From positions 1 to 64,000 of the forward strand of contig SKCR01033649.1 of the NCBI GenBank assembly GCA_019454045.1: DNA of 64,000 nt, written 5' to 3'. How positions within the stretch are numbered: position 1 is the stretch's first letter; every line of letters begins with the position of its first letter. The translations under genes were made by a program, and so were the position numbers. Positions 23,401-34,959 of this stretch are shown here, piece after piece. The notes under the pieces were generated by a model, which had not been told where the DNA came from, searched no databases, and saw only the letters and a list, made by a program, of their open reading frames with translations. The DNA comes from Zanthoxylum bungeanum. Its lineage: Eukaryota > Streptophyta > Magnoliopsida > Sapindales > Rutaceae.

Positions 23401-24441
23401 ATGTCCACAATTCTAAATGGCATGAAGCAAAAAGATAGTTATTTTACAGATTCACATTCTTCATCAGCTCCTTATTCATCATCAAGTCCTAAGAGTTATG
23501 AAAATGAATCAACCACATCACCAGAAGCAAGCAGAATCAATCCTGTACTTCTTTTGATACTAGTAATTGTAGGTATTATTTTCTTTGTTTCTGGTATTTT
23601 CCGTTTACTTATTAGATATTTCAAAAATAGACCATCTCCTTTAGAGAATCATCAGTCCAATAGATTCCCTGAAACCCCTCTTCATAGACAGCTTCAACAG
23701 CTCTTCATGCTTCATGATTCAGGCCTAGATCAAGCTTCCATAGACGCGCTGCTGCCCATGTTCTTTTACAAGGATATAGTAGGCTTGAAAGAGCCATTTG
23801 ATTGTGCTGTTTGTTTATGTGAATTCTCAGAAGATGATAAGCTAAGGCTGCTTCCATCTTGCAGCCATGCTTTCCATATTACTTGTATTGACACATGGCT
23901 TCTTTCAAACTCTACATGCCCTTTATGTAGAGACACCCTTTTAAGCTCTGGCAATCCCATGGAGAATCCAGTGTCTAGCTTTGAAGTTTCGAGGGAGATG
24001 TCTAATGGGTTTACTAGTGATGATGATGATGAAAATGTCCAAGAAAGTGCTGCTCCAAAGAGGGTTTTTTCAGTGAGACTGGGCAAGTTTAAGAGCATTA
24101 ATGGCGAAGGAGAGATGAGTAGTAGCAGTATTAATTTGGACACAAGAAGATGTTACTCAATGGGTGCATTTCAGTATGTGCTTGTTGAATCAGATTTACA
24201 AGTAGCATTGTCTCATCATAATGCTTGTGATGATGATGATGGTGGTGGCATTGGCAGCAATGGAGAATTGGAGGGGAAGAAGATCAGTAGAAGGACTAGA
24301 GGTGAGAGCTACTCTGTATCAAAGATATGGCTTTGGTCTAATAAGAACAAATTGCCCACTTCTTCTTCTTCTAATGCTCATATGGCTGAGCTTGGCCTAG
24401 CTTCATCTCTTTCTTATTATAAGTTTGCCAATGAACTATAG
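23401..24441 (+). CDS. ATL-family RING-H2 membrane E3 ubiquitin ligase (ATL13/46-like)
   Basis: An intronless 346-residue protein, as is typical of ATLs. A Ser-rich N terminus is followed by one transmembrane segment (about 48-75), a basic stop-transfer stretch, the ATL hallmark GLD motif (108-110), and a RING-H2 at 135-176. The metal ligands are C135, C138, C154, H156, H159, C162, C173 and C176, the canonical C-x2-C-x15-C-x-H-x2-H-x2-C-x10-C-x2-C pattern, with the ATL proline and tryptophan positions kept ([14 protein letters not shown]). Downstream are acidic runs and motifs ([19 protein letters not shown]) that I recall from the ATL13/ATL46 subgroup. It should ubiquitinate substrates at a membrane; the substrate is unknown. 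The ATG at 23401 is the first in frame. Confidence 0.92.
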   Translation: MSTILNGMKQKDSYFTDSHSSSAPYSSSSPKSYENESTTSPEASRINPVLLLILVIVGIIFFVSGIFRLLIRYFKNRPSPLENHQSNRFPETPLHRQLQQLFMLHDSGLDQASIDALLPMFFYKDIVGLKEPFDCAVCLCEFSEDDKLRLLPSCSHAFHITCIDTWLLSNSTCPLCRDTLLSSGNPMENPVSSFEVSREMSNGFTSDDDDENVQESAAPKRVFSVRLGKFKSINGEGEMSSSSINLDTRRCYSMGAFQYVLVESDLQVALSHHNACDDDDGGGIGSNGELEGKKISRRTRGESYSVSKIWLWSNKNKLPTSSSSNAHMAELGLASSLSYYKFANEL

Positions 24442-24541
24442 GTTTCCTGATGTGAAGCTATCATAATTTTAATAGGATAGTAAATCAAGTTAGTTAATAT
24501 CTCGTTATAGAAATTGATTCATGAGCCTGATATGTTTCATA

Positions 24542-25032
24542 TTCAATGTTAGAAGTTTCAAATTCGATCTCTCGTTTCAAGTTTAATGACTATTGTTTCA
24601 ATTTCAATGCTCGATCCTGATACCGAGATACTGTATATGTGCCTTTTATTTAAATATATACCTGCTCACAATTTCTCTTCATTTTACTTCACAACTTCTC
24701 GTCAGTAATTCACAACTTCTTGGCTCTTGCTATTATTTATTGCTTTCTCATCACTATTTTGATATTAAGGTTGTATGAGATTTAAGGTTTGAATCACATT
24801 AAATATATTTTCGATATTAGAAATTTCAAATTCAATCTATCGTTTTAAGTTTAATAACTATTGTTTCAATTTCAATACTATGATACCGAGATACTGTACA
24901 CGTGCCCTTTATTTAAATATATACTTGGTCACAATTTCTCTTCATTTGATTTTTCAACTTCTCCTCAGTGATTCACAACTTCTTAGCTCTTGCTATTATT
25001 TATTGCTTTCTCAACATTATTTTGATATTAAC
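24542..25032. repeat. Tandem duplication, two units of about 225 bp
   Basis: The unit at 24542-24769 is repeated, diverged, at 24810-25032: the same succession of TTTCAAATTC, TTGTTTCAATTTCAAT, GATACCGAGATACTGTA, TTTAAATATATAC, CACAATTTCTCTTCATTT and TTGCTATTATTTATTGCTTT. The copies are separated by about 40 bp and lie just after the ATL stop codon, so they may touch its 3' UTR. Confidence 0.85.
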
Positions 25033-25160
25033 CAAGAGGTTTCCTCAATGATAAAGGTGTCGGACTTGAGTAATTTGTTCCTTTCAGGTTTAAGATTTAA
25101 ATCTCATATGATACATTTTCGTGGGGCCATATCTCTTAGTGTAAAAACCAACGATTTATC
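25033..25160 (+). mobile_element. Candidate second SINE-like repeat, copy 2
   Basis: GGACTTGAGTAATTTGTTCC and AGGTTTAAGATTTAAATCTC correspond in order and spacing to the stretch at 5490-5545. The box-B-like region is degraded. The ends are uncertain. Confidence 0.35.
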
Positions 25161-26868
25161 CTGATCTGTGTTAGGAAACTTCCGAGAACACGTAACACAG
25201 ATCTCAAGAATTGATCGAGGTACTTGTAACTTGACCTGAAAACTCCGATTATCAAAAAAAAAAATTCTGATATTTTCTCATTATTTTACTCATAAATTTC
25301 TGCAACTTCACATTGCATTCTGGCCATTATTAAAAAAAGTGACGTATTTGAATTTGTATAATTGACATTACAGCCAAATAAATTCAAAAGTTTAGTTGGT
25401 AGATATACTTAGCCATCTAAAATTTATTATCGATTATTTTCCCCTTCACAATCAAATATACTTTTTTTTTTTTTTAATTTCAATTTTTAAAAATAAGAGG
25501 TGGACAAATCCAATTGCATTATTGAGTTGGGGACATTTTAATAAATTTTGTATCATCTAAAAAAAATTAATATTGTAGAATCTTTTATTTTAGTTAATTT
25601 TGCGGGATCCGACTGTAATATGTTTTATTTTTTTAGTAACCACTGTAATCTTTAAATTTAATCCAAAATGGCAGGCAGACTCGGACGATCCGGGTCCACG
25701 ATTAAAATATCCGGACCCGAGTCTTAAAAATTAGGACCCGGGCGAATCCGAATCCGGGAAAAAAATAATTAAATATAATAAAAATAAAAAATAATATACA
25801 TATAAAAAAATATAATAGAATATAATTTAAAAAATAAAAGAATTGAAATAAAACTAATAAAATTAACAAAATACAAATATAAATATAAAATAATACAATT
25901 AAAAATTAAAAAAATAAACAAATATCTGGATCCGGACCGCGTAGACCCGGTCCGGACCAGTGTATATTTACCCGGGTTCAAATCTAATCAATAGGTCATT
26001 GGTCGCCTCTAAGCTCGACAATCTCAGTGCAAAATGCCATCAGGAGGCTCTTAGGGTTACCTTTGTTTGCCCTTTGTTTTAATGCCAGAAGCGGTTAGGC
26101 CGCTTATGGTTGTTTTAAGATTTTGTTTTTAGTTCCTGTTTTTTTTTCTCCTCATCCGTGGAAGAAATGAATTTAGTTGTATTAAATTGTAGAGGATATT
26201 CCAGTTGCATAGGGAAACAAAAATTAATTTAACAAATTGACATCTTTGCATTTATATTTCATATTCCATGTCACCACCGTTGTTGTCTTGTGATTAGTTT
26301 TTGGTAATGGAAATTTGAGAATTTATTTTCAATCCAGTTTGAAGATGAAACTTTATACATAAATGTAGTGATATTGAGGCGATTACCACCTTACCCCTTT
26401 CTGAATCTAATATTTACCACTTAACCCCTTATTATTTCTGTAATATCCCATAACTTCTTTAAACCAATGTTCTTTTACAATTTTACTTTATCGACAGATA
26501 AAGTTCAAAATCACTTCTTCAAATTAATTATTAACAAGTCCTAATTTTTTATTTTTTATTTTAATATTTAGTTTGTTTGTTTCTATGAAATAGATAATAT
26601 TTATTTTAATTATACATATATAATATACAAAATTTAGTCATCAGGCAACCTAACATTACCACACAGGGTAAAAAGAACCATCAATCTCAATAATTCAATC
26701 AACGCATAATATAGATGACAAAAATAGGCCTTGCATATGGTTAATATGAGGCTCTCCTTGAGTAACCGATCAAGAACAGAAAAATAAATGGAATTGACCT
26801 TTTAAATTACCTATCATTCACTCTATATCCTAGAAAACACAACAAGCAAAAAGAAATTCTACTCCTTT
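25161..26868. other. Intergenic DNA with a GACCCGG-word MITE remnant
   Basis: Around 25670-25985, blocks with CCGGACCCGAG and GACCCGGTCCGGACC flank an A-rich core, the same architecture as the other GC-word hAT-like elements. The rest is AT-rich. No gene is seen. Confidence 0.45.
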
Positions 26869-27199
26869 TGTTGAGGAAAGTATACCACATCGGTTGAGAT
26901 AAATAATTAAACTCAAAATATAAACATTAGGCAACCCTCAACTCTCAAGCTGACTTTTGGGTTGAGTTAGCCCATGAATTTTAATATGGTATTAGAGCCA
27001 CACTCATGCACGTGTGGGCCCACACTATCTGTTCACGTGACATGAACCAAACAAAAGATCAGTCTGTACTTGAGAGGGAGTGTTAAGGAAAATATCTCAC
27101 ATCGACTGAAATAAACAATTAAACTCAAAATATAAACATTGGACAACCATCAACTCTCAAGCTGACTTTTGGGTTGATTTAGACCCATAAATTTCAATA
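26869..27199 (+). mobile_element. Complete TRIM (terminal-repeat retrotransposon in miniature)
   Basis: The terminal direct repeats are 26869-26986 and 27081-27199 (118 and 119 bp), both starting TGTT and ending AATA. Directly after the first is TGGTATTAGAGC (26987-26998), close to the tRNA-iMet primer-binding site TGGTATCAGAGC. Directly before the second is the purine tract GAGAGGGAG (27072-27080). CCTTT flanks both sides (26864-26868 and 27200-27204). It has all parts of an LTR retroelement in 331 bp and no coding capacity. Confidence 0.92.
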
Positions 27200-27204
27200 C
27201 CTTT

Positions 27205-27771
27205 CACTACTCTCAAATGTTGTAAATACTATATAGATAAATAGGTAAATTACAATTTGGTTTTCTATTTTAAAAAAAATATTTATTCATTTAATTTTTT
27301 TGATTCATTTTTAATTTAATTAACACTTCTTATGTATAAAAAAAATATAATTTTACCAAATAAAATTAATTTATAAAATAATTAGAATTGGTACGAAGTA
27401 TTGGGTATATCACTAAGTGCGCCAGGATGAGACTTTGGAGGCAACATATATTAGAATTTATATTTTTATATTTTTAAGTGTAACTTTTTATGTTGTTATT
27501 TGTATTATTTTTTAAATATATATATTTTGATTTAATACATACAAATATTTTTATAATACATAAGTAGTGTTAAATAAATTAAAAAAGAATCAGAAAAATT
27601 AAATGAATAAATGAACACAAAATAAATAACAATAAATATGAAATTTGTAAATATTAAACAAATAAATATATATATATATATATATAAAGCAAAATAATAT
27701 AAATTTAAAAAATAAAATACTTATAAAATAAAAAATTTAATTAAAAAATAAAAATAAGTATATGTTATTTT

Positions 27772-27814
<43 letters not shown>

Positions 27815-29257
27815 GGGAATATTGGTTTGTTGAGGGAGGAAATTTCAAAAAATTAAAGGGGTAAAATCGGAAATATCCAAGGGGACAAGGGGAGTGCTGT
27901 TGTCAGAGGGGTGATCAATAATCCTCCTTTTACAATAACATATGAACATATGCATGTCTTTATCAAAAAAATTATATAATACAATAATATTAATTGTTTT
28001 TGGCTTCTGCAACAAATAAATCTTTAACTGCATCATAAAATCATCAAACAAATTGAGGTATTTGATATCTGTGTCTAACAAAATAATCTTTTAAAGATAA
28101 AAGTTTTCATAAAAGATAATACAATAAATAAAAAAGATTCATAGTCAGCCATAGAGATGGCAAAAGCAGTGATCCAGTGGCAGTTTGATTATTTGACTTT
28201 TTTAATAATTATTTTAAATTTAATTATTAACATTATTTCACTTAATTTAGAAGATATTACATTCAACTTTCAAAAATCTAAATTTAAAAGTGAAAATTTT
28301 AAAGAATCCAAATTTCAGATCCAGTCCGGATATATTCGAATTCGGTATACTTAAATTTGGATTTGGTAATTTTCCTGATTCATATATACATCATTTGTAC
28401 GCCAGTCTCAAACAAGTGTTTCTCTTTATTTAAAGATGGTAAAATATATCCGAAAAAATATTATACCCAAATTTCTATCATTTTTTTAAATCGAATTTTG
28501 GACGCACGGGTCATTTTAATTTTTTTTATTTAGTCATGATTTAATCTCCATATTATTATTCTATAAAATTTATTACATTCATCTTCAAACATAATGGCGA
28601 AATGAAAAAAATTGTCCATAAAAAGCAAAAGCTTTCTCAAAAATAATTTGTTGTGAACTATTTTGGAAAAGCTGTAGAAAGAAAACGGCTTGAGAATACA
28701 TATAGCTAGAGAGGTATATTTTTATTTTTCTAGATAAATGATTTATTTAGAAATGTGTTATATGATAAAAGTGATGCATTATAAATTAAGGATGAGTAAA
28801 ATCAGTTTTAGACTTTAGTTCTAAAAATCAGTTCTCAACATCAAAACCTATTATATTAAATAAAGTGTTTTATCAATTAATTCCAATTCTATTCTGAATC
28901 AGTTTCAGATTACTTCATTTTGACAATGAATTTTTTTTTTTTTTTGAGATGACATTATTTTGTCATTATTACTACAAACTGCATTATATTAAACCAGTTG
29001 ATGCATTTTGCACACATGATCAATAACCTTGCAATTCATCTAACCAAGTCATCTACTAAATTTCGTTAGTTGTTGCATTGTCTCTGATCAACAAATCATT
29101 GGCATTATATTATAAAGTTTTTGAAGTTATTTCTTTTTCTTTGTTTTTTTAATGCAGATTTTATGTAATTAATTAAGTTGTTGAGGGTTAAAAAGTCATT
29201 GCAAATGATATATAATGGGAAAAAAAACAATGTTGTAACTTTGAGCCCAAATATACA
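27205..29257. other. AT-rich intergenic DNA with TA microsatellites
   Basis: (TA)n runs occur at about 27667-27686 and 27774-27812. GAGATGGCAAAAGCAG near 28148 resembles a hAT-like terminus but no partner was fixed. No gene is supported. Confidence 0.5.
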
Positions 29258-29278
29258 CACACACGTGTGTGTGTGTGG

Positions 29279-29309
<31 letters not shown>

Positions 29310-29310
29310 T

Positions 29311-29351
<41 letters not shown>

Positions 29352-29416
29352 TGTGTGGTGTGTGTGTGTGTGTGTGTTGTGTGTGTGTTGTGTGTGTGTG
29401 TGTGTGTGTGTGTGTG
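29258..29416. repeat. Compound (AC)n/(TG)n microsatellite
   Basis: ACACACACACGTGTGTGTG followed by an interrupted TG array. Long apparent reading frames across it on both strands are artefacts of the repeat. Confidence 0.95.
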
Positions 29417-29442
29417 GTTGATGGTTGTGTTTTCAGGTCCTA

Positions 29443-30190
29443 TGTTATTTAAGGAGTACGACAAGGGTAAAAAGGGTAATTCCCTTCTCGGTCGAAATCA
29501 TTAATGCCGACCCGACCACATGAGTGTTATAAAGCGGACAGGTAGAGACAGAACACTTGATGATAGGTGACCGACCACTTTGGTTCGGATGACCGAGCAT
29601 TATCAGATCGGTAGCAGCATTCTCAGCTCAAAGGACTATCATGACCGAACTAATGAAGACCGAGCATATGGCGAGACATGCTCCAGAAGATAAGATACCC
29701 TATTCTTACGGATAAGATGACAAGTTGTCTTACTTTCATGGGTAAACTGATAAGTCAGTGTCCTAGTAGAATAAATGAAGTGAATGTAGTTTTTGACTAG
29801 GAATCCTTATGAGAAAATGAAATTGTTTCAATTAGGAAATTCTTGTAGGAGAAGAAATGTGATTTCTACACTATTATAAATAGAAGGGTGGAGTGTGCGT
29901 AAGAGGGATCAGAATCAATATCAAGATCATTACGATCAGACTTGTAAACACAAGAGATATCAGAGAAACATATCTCAGTAATAAAAATATCCTTAGTTTT
30001 GTGCCCGTGGACGTAGGTGGGATCTGATCCACCGAACCACGTTAAATCTCTTTGTCGATTGGCGTGTTTATCTGTCTTTTGCTAAATTTGATTTTGGTTC
30101 CCCCATAACCAAACAAATTCACTATTAAATGAGGATTGTCTCGGGAGTAATATTCCCATATTGCCCTGAGACCAAAATCAGCCGTCAACA
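29443..30190 (+). mobile_element. LTR of a retrotransposon
   Basis: Candidate ends are TGTTATTTAAGG at 29443 and CCGTCAACA at 30190, followed by a primer-binding-site-like TGGCGCCTTCTGTGGGGA (30193-30210). A TATA box (TATAAATAG, about 29875) and AATAAA (about 29981) lie in the expected order for U3 and R. The left boundary is less certain; the partner LTR is not seen. Confidence 0.65.
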
Positions 30191-30244
30191 GTTGGCGCCT
30201 TCTGTGGGGAAATCTAGACAAAAATCAATACAGGTGGTAAGACA

Positions 30245-30424
30245 ATGGCAGAAGACGGAAATCGCCGATCATCAGGAAGTCCAACTACGGACTGGATAGA
30301 GAAGATAGAAGAAAACATGAGGAAAGATAGGGAAGAAAACCAAGCCCTTCTAAAATCCATGATGGACCGACTGGAGAGGATGGAAGGGAGGAACAACAAG
30401 AGATTTGAAGCCGAAACCAGTTAG
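30245..30424 (+). pseudogene. Start of a retrotransposon gag, truncated
   Basis: An ATG 35 nt after the PBS opens a 59-codon frame rich in charged residues (coiled-coil-like KIEENMRKDREEN), ended by TAG at 30422. The position directly after the LTR and PBS identifies it as the gag start; no further gag or pol domain follows before the minisatellite. Confidence 0.5.
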
Positions 30425-30601
30425 AGAAGAGGTGAGATAGCGGAAGGAAAAATGTTGTAGATACAAGTGAAGACGATGGACCCAGAAGGAGGGGCCCCTA
30501 TGGGATAAAATCTGTAGTGGTAGAAAAAGATTCACAAACAGAGGACACGTGGGAAAAAGAAGAGGGAAGACAGTCACTAGATTCCTCATATGATAGCCCC
30601 C

Positions 30602-30985
30602 GAGGTGCGGAGGCGTCACTGCGACACCCTAGGTACGGGGTTAGCATTCAAACATTTTGTGGCTCTCTAGGTACGGAGACGTCACTGCGACACCCTAGGT
30701 ACGAGGTTAACATTCAGACCACAGTGACGCCCTAGGTACGGGGTTAGCACGTCAGATACGGTATGTGGACTATTCAGACATTTGTGGCACTCTAGGTACG
30801 GAGGCGTCACTGCGAAACCCTAGGTACGGGGTTAGCACTCAGACATTTGTGGCTCTCTAGGTACGGAGACGTCACTGCGACACCCTATGTACGGGGTTAG
30901 CATCCAGACAACCAACATCATCATTGCGGCACTCTAGGTACAGAGATGCAACCGCGACGCCCTAGGTACAGGGTTTAGCATTATC
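30602..30985. repeat. Minisatellite built on a CTAGGTACGG word
   Basis: About ten occurrences of (C)CTAGGTACGG or a one-base variant occur at 30-60-bp intervals. They alternate between a CTCTAGGTACGGAGACGTCA half-unit and a CCCTAGGTACGGGGTTAGCA half-unit, joined by CTGCGACA and CATTCAGACATTTGTGG. Roughly five double units of about 60-70 bp are present. Confidence 0.85.
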
Positions 30986-31680
30986 AACTCAGCACAGCAG
31001 GCAGACCATGTGACAGCTGGCGAGCCAGGTAAGTAAAAATGCATTGCACATACAACTCTCTCACGCCTAAAGCCCTCTCTTAAGCCTCCATTGCACGCCC
31101 AAGCATCCCCTGAAGCCTCCATTGCCGCACCTTCAAGATCCAATAGCCTCCATTGCCGTACCTTCCTCCATCATCACACCCTTCACGCCCAAAGCCCTGA
31201 ACTTAACCCTCCATTGCCGAGTTCCAGCCCCCATTCACAGCCCTTAAAACACCCTCAAAAAAAACCTTTATTCACAGCCCTAAATTCGCACTAAACACCC
31301 TCCAAACACAGCCCCCTTCCGCCCCAAAACAGTCCCTGAATCCACCCCTCCTCCCACTGCAAGTGAACTGCCGCAGATCACCTTCTGTTCTGGTCAGTTT
31401 TTGTTGCGTCCTTAGCCCACAAAACAGTCCTAAAATCACCTAAACACCATCCCAAAAACCTCCATAAAGTTTCCCTACAAAATCCTTACAAACGCAACCC
31501 CCTAAGCCACCAAAATCACCCAAAACAGTCCACAAATCGACCAAAACAGTGACCTGAAATGGAACAGCGAAACAACAGCAAAACGAACTTAAAACAGCAG
31601 CCCAAGCATCAAAACAACGAGGGAAAACATTGAGTAGACGAATTGGAAAAGCATCAGATCAATCTCCCTTCCAACGGACG
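30986..31680. other. C/A-rich non-coding stretch, probably retroelement-derived
   Basis: Repeated words such as AAGCCTCCATTGCCGCACC and CCAAAACAGTCC occur. No gene-like frame is seen. It lies between two LTR-like regions and may be internal retroelement DNA. Confidence 0.4.
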
Positions 31681-32364
31681 TGTAACGCCCTTTCTTAGAC
31701 GACAAAAGAGGTTAGACCTGAGGGCACCCTTTTTTACTTATCTTCTTTATTTTTGTTTTATTTATTTTGATATTAATTGCATGAGAGTCGTTTGAGGCAT
31801 AATGTGATTGTTGGATGAGCGGGATATGTGTTCCCTTTTGTGGTATATCGGATGGAAACCCGAACATAAATCCCATAGCCGATTCCGAATGGACGGTAGT
31901 ATGGTTTGCACTCGGGATACAATGCCACGTACCACTTAAGATACACATATCTCGTCTCATCCAAATTTGTATTTGAGAATGTTATAGTCTTTAGGTTATT
32001 TGTTTATTCTTTAAAGCATGAGTTAATTTAGGTTGTTATTTATTTGTTAAAGCATATTTAGGTTGTTCCTTATACATATTATTGGTTTATGATGTGTTAG
32101 GATAATGATTTATGCATGTTGATTTAATGATTCAATATGCTCGTTGTATGACATTGCGTGGAATTATTTGGATAAAAACATGTTAGATCTAAGTACCCTT
32201 GAGCATGATTATTGAGTAGACTTGGTTAGTTCATTGCATAAATTATATCATCACAAGTGACATAAGTAAGGGACCATTCCGAACCCAACGGTTTGAGGTC
32301 TTCCCTTGCGAGGGGTGAGTGCGGCCTTAAATCTTTGTCCCGGTTCACACCGGGTGGCGACTCC
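31681..32364 (+). mobile_element. Possible LTR with a TGGCGACTCC primer-binding site
   Basis: TGTAACGCCC at 31681 and GGTTCACA ending at 32350 could bound an LTR. TGGCGACTCC (32355-32364) resembles the tRNA-Arg-type PBS described for Ogre/Tat elements, but the match stops after ten bases and no gag follows. Low confidence. Confidence 0.3.
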
Positions 32365-32760
32365 ATGTTATTTCGTACTTCCCAACTAGGCCGCGAGCCT
32401 AGAACAGCATCACCCAGGTTCTGTTGTCTACAGTATCCTATACCCAAATATATGAGAACTATGCCGTCGTGCCCTCACAACGCGCACAAGTGCAATACTA
32501 GTCTTTTACGTATTTATCGATGTCCAATCTCGATAATACTGTTACTAGGGACATTTAATGATTTATCCTTCGTGGACTGATACTGTCTCATATCATTCTC
32601 AATCCAGGAAAAAATCATAGGGACCTCCTATCATTTATACATCTAGGTGATCTAATCACAAAAGATAAGAGTACAATCTCCTTTGTCATATAGTTAATTT
32701 GTACAACACCACCATAATCTGTACAAATAGTGACGCTATGGGTCATAATTGTCCAACAGC
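32365..32760. other. Unassigned, LTR-like DNA before the LOG fragment
   Basis: No gene seen. The text looks like LTR or leader DNA of an unidentified retroelement, but no partner repeat is present in the window. Confidence 0.3.
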
Positions 32761-33025
32761 ATCATGGACGCACTTGAACATTTATCGGAAGCCCATTGGA
32801 TTACTTAACATTGAGCATTTCTTCGATTTTATGTTTGTATTTGTTGCGGAAGCCAAGAGACAAGAGTTCCTCACAAAATCTGTTCAAGATATTTTCCTGA
32901 CTGCAACAAAGGCCGAAGAATTAATTGACCAAATCCTAGCCTTCGACTCACCGAAGATTCTTAATAGATGGTACACCAACGTCAATAAGAATCTTGTCGG
33001 GTTGATTAGCACTTGTGATTCTTAG
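32761..33025 (+). pseudogene. C-terminal fragment of a LOG-like cytokinin riboside 5'-monophosphate phosphoribohydrolase
   Basis: The frame reads SWTHLNIYRKPIGLLNI and later TATKAEELIDQILAFDSPK, matching the C-terminal third of plant LOG proteins (W-A-x-L-x-I-x-x-K-P-x-G-L-L-N-V, then a helix near T-A-x-E-L). It ends at a TAG (33023-33025). The catalytic R and PGGxGTxxE motifs lie upstream in LOG and are absent, so this piece cannot be active. The segment K-P-x-G-L-L-N is read without interruption where plant LOG genes, as I recall, have an intron. Its last part is almost identical in DNA to the end of the LOG-like pseudogene at 63.5-64 kb. Confidence 0.65.
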
Positions 33026-34273
33026 ACTTGAGATGCCATTGTGGGCACATGAGACATCTTCTACACTTAGATGGCAGTCACGTCACCGATCTATTTAGAT
33101 CAGACCTCCGTCTGTTCGTTGGGTGTAGATAGATCCTCAGGGTGTCATATGTGTATCAAGATAGGATCCGTCAGTTCTGTGTACCAGAGCATATGTAGTC
33201 CATATGATTAGCAATCAGATAAAACCATGGGCCCGTGGTAAAGTTTAGAAGCTAGTTCTAAACATTCTTTTAGAGATTGCTAATAGAATAGTCGACTGGA
33301 TAATCCCTATAGAGATTTGACGTTTACATCTATATCTCTGGGATTTATCCGGATACATGTGACGGAGGAATTATACATTTTCCATGACCTCGACCTGTAT
33401 GATTCAGCGAGATTATTCGTGATCGTCATAATTTACGGGTGGATAAATTATGGACACGAAATTTGATTTCGTGACGGATATACCTGAATCTAGAGAGTCT
33501 CAATATTGAAACATACTCGTAGAGTACTAGAGCAACATCTATAAATAATATTGATTATTTATAAAATCGTTTAAAGGTTAAACGCAAGATACATGCTAAA
33601 GGGACCCGATAGTCATTTGCTTAATTATTGTGTATTTACATTTAATACTTGATTAATTTAAATACACATTAATTAATAGTCAAATTGAGATATTTGACTT
33701 ATATCCTAAATGAATATATGTATTTGATATTTAATGTAAATATAATACATATATTTAATATATTTGTATTTAATTAATTAATTAATTATTTAATTGTTAA
33801 TTGATTAAATTAATTAAAAAATAAATATCTTAACTTTGGATATTTCATTTAAAATTATTAAGTTGACTTTGTTGACCAAGTTATAAATATCTAATAAAGT
33901 ATTTTTAGATATTTAATCAACTTGATCAAATTTTTGTTAAGTGAAATTGAAATTAAAATTGCCAAATACATGCTTGTGATTTTCGGCCAAGGCTAAAGTG
34001 TAACAAGTATATATTATTTTCATTTCATTTCACTTTCTAACATAATACACTTTGACATAAACTCCATTAAAAGCAACAAAGAAAGCTTGAGAGGAAGAAA
34101 GGCTAAAACAAAGAAAAGCTTGGATTTTAGTAAGTTTCTTCAACTTACTATTAGAAAGGAAAATGTTCCTTAGGATCTAGGCTACATCTTGTGATGTTCT
34201 TATGTTATTCTTTTCTTTATTCTTTGTGTTTTTGATGATGAAAATTTTGTTGAAAGTGTTGAGCTTGATAGAA
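33026..34273. other. AT-rich region, possibly the 5' part of the Copia LTR
   Basis: The Copia 3' LTR is truncated and only covers 34274 onward, so how far the 5' LTR reaches leftward cannot be fixed. An A/T-rich block with TTAATTAATT repeats lies at about 33770-33800. No gene is seen. Confidence 0.4.
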
Positions 34274-34954
34274 GCTTGTGACTATTGTAGTTATAAGTAT
34301 TCTTTTATTGTTTTGGAAACCTTGTTGCTAATATAGAGTCGTTGAACCACTCTAAGATTACCTAGATTTGATCTTGAGTTGTTTCATTGTGTTGAGACTT
34401 TGATTGGATGGAAGAATGATGATTAAAGTAATTGATTTAACCAATTTGGTCTAATTTGAAGAAATTGAAACATTAGGGTTCATGACCACTTCCAAATTTG
34501 AGGATTTTTATTTATGTTGTGTATAAGTATGTTTATATGATTCATATAAATTTTCATGTTGATTGGATTACATCTTGATGTGTTTTGAAGCATGAAATCA
34601 CAAAATGCACAAACCCCCCCCTTGGAGGCTCTCGGCCAAATGAGAGAAATTTGGGGATTTTGGTTGCCTTGGTATTTTGATGTTTTGAACATGCTAAGTT
34701 CATCTTAGAAATGATTTAGAATCATTCAAAATTTATTTGATCAATTTCGGACTAAAATGAATAAAGTACCAGTGTAAGGGCAATTCGGTAAATTCACTTA
34801 AATATGATTTATTGAATTTTGTTTTCATAATTTGATTATTGGATAATTAAATAAATATGTTTATTTAATTAATCCGAGAAAAATTTTTGAAATCGGAAAT
34901 TTGATTTTCCACCGCTTCCGCTGCGTTACCGGATTTAGCCCTTAAAAACCCCTA
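34274..34954 (+). mobile_element. Copia 5' LTR (right part, matched by the 3' LTR)
   Basis: This segment is repeated in direct orientation at 37054-37744 with small differences throughout. It ends five bases before the primer-binding site TGGTATCAGAGC (34960-34971), a perfect match to the tRNA-iMet complement. Confidence 0.85.
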
Positions 34955-34959
34955 AAAAA

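Noticed and set aside
29105..29504. Long frames rich in Val/Cys or His/Thr on both strands
   Set aside because: They are translations of the (TG)n/(AC)n microsatellite and have no gene context.
32260..32420. GC-richer text reminiscent of rDNA spacer
   Set aside because: No rRNA core sequence could be recognised; an LTR end with PBS-like text explains it better.
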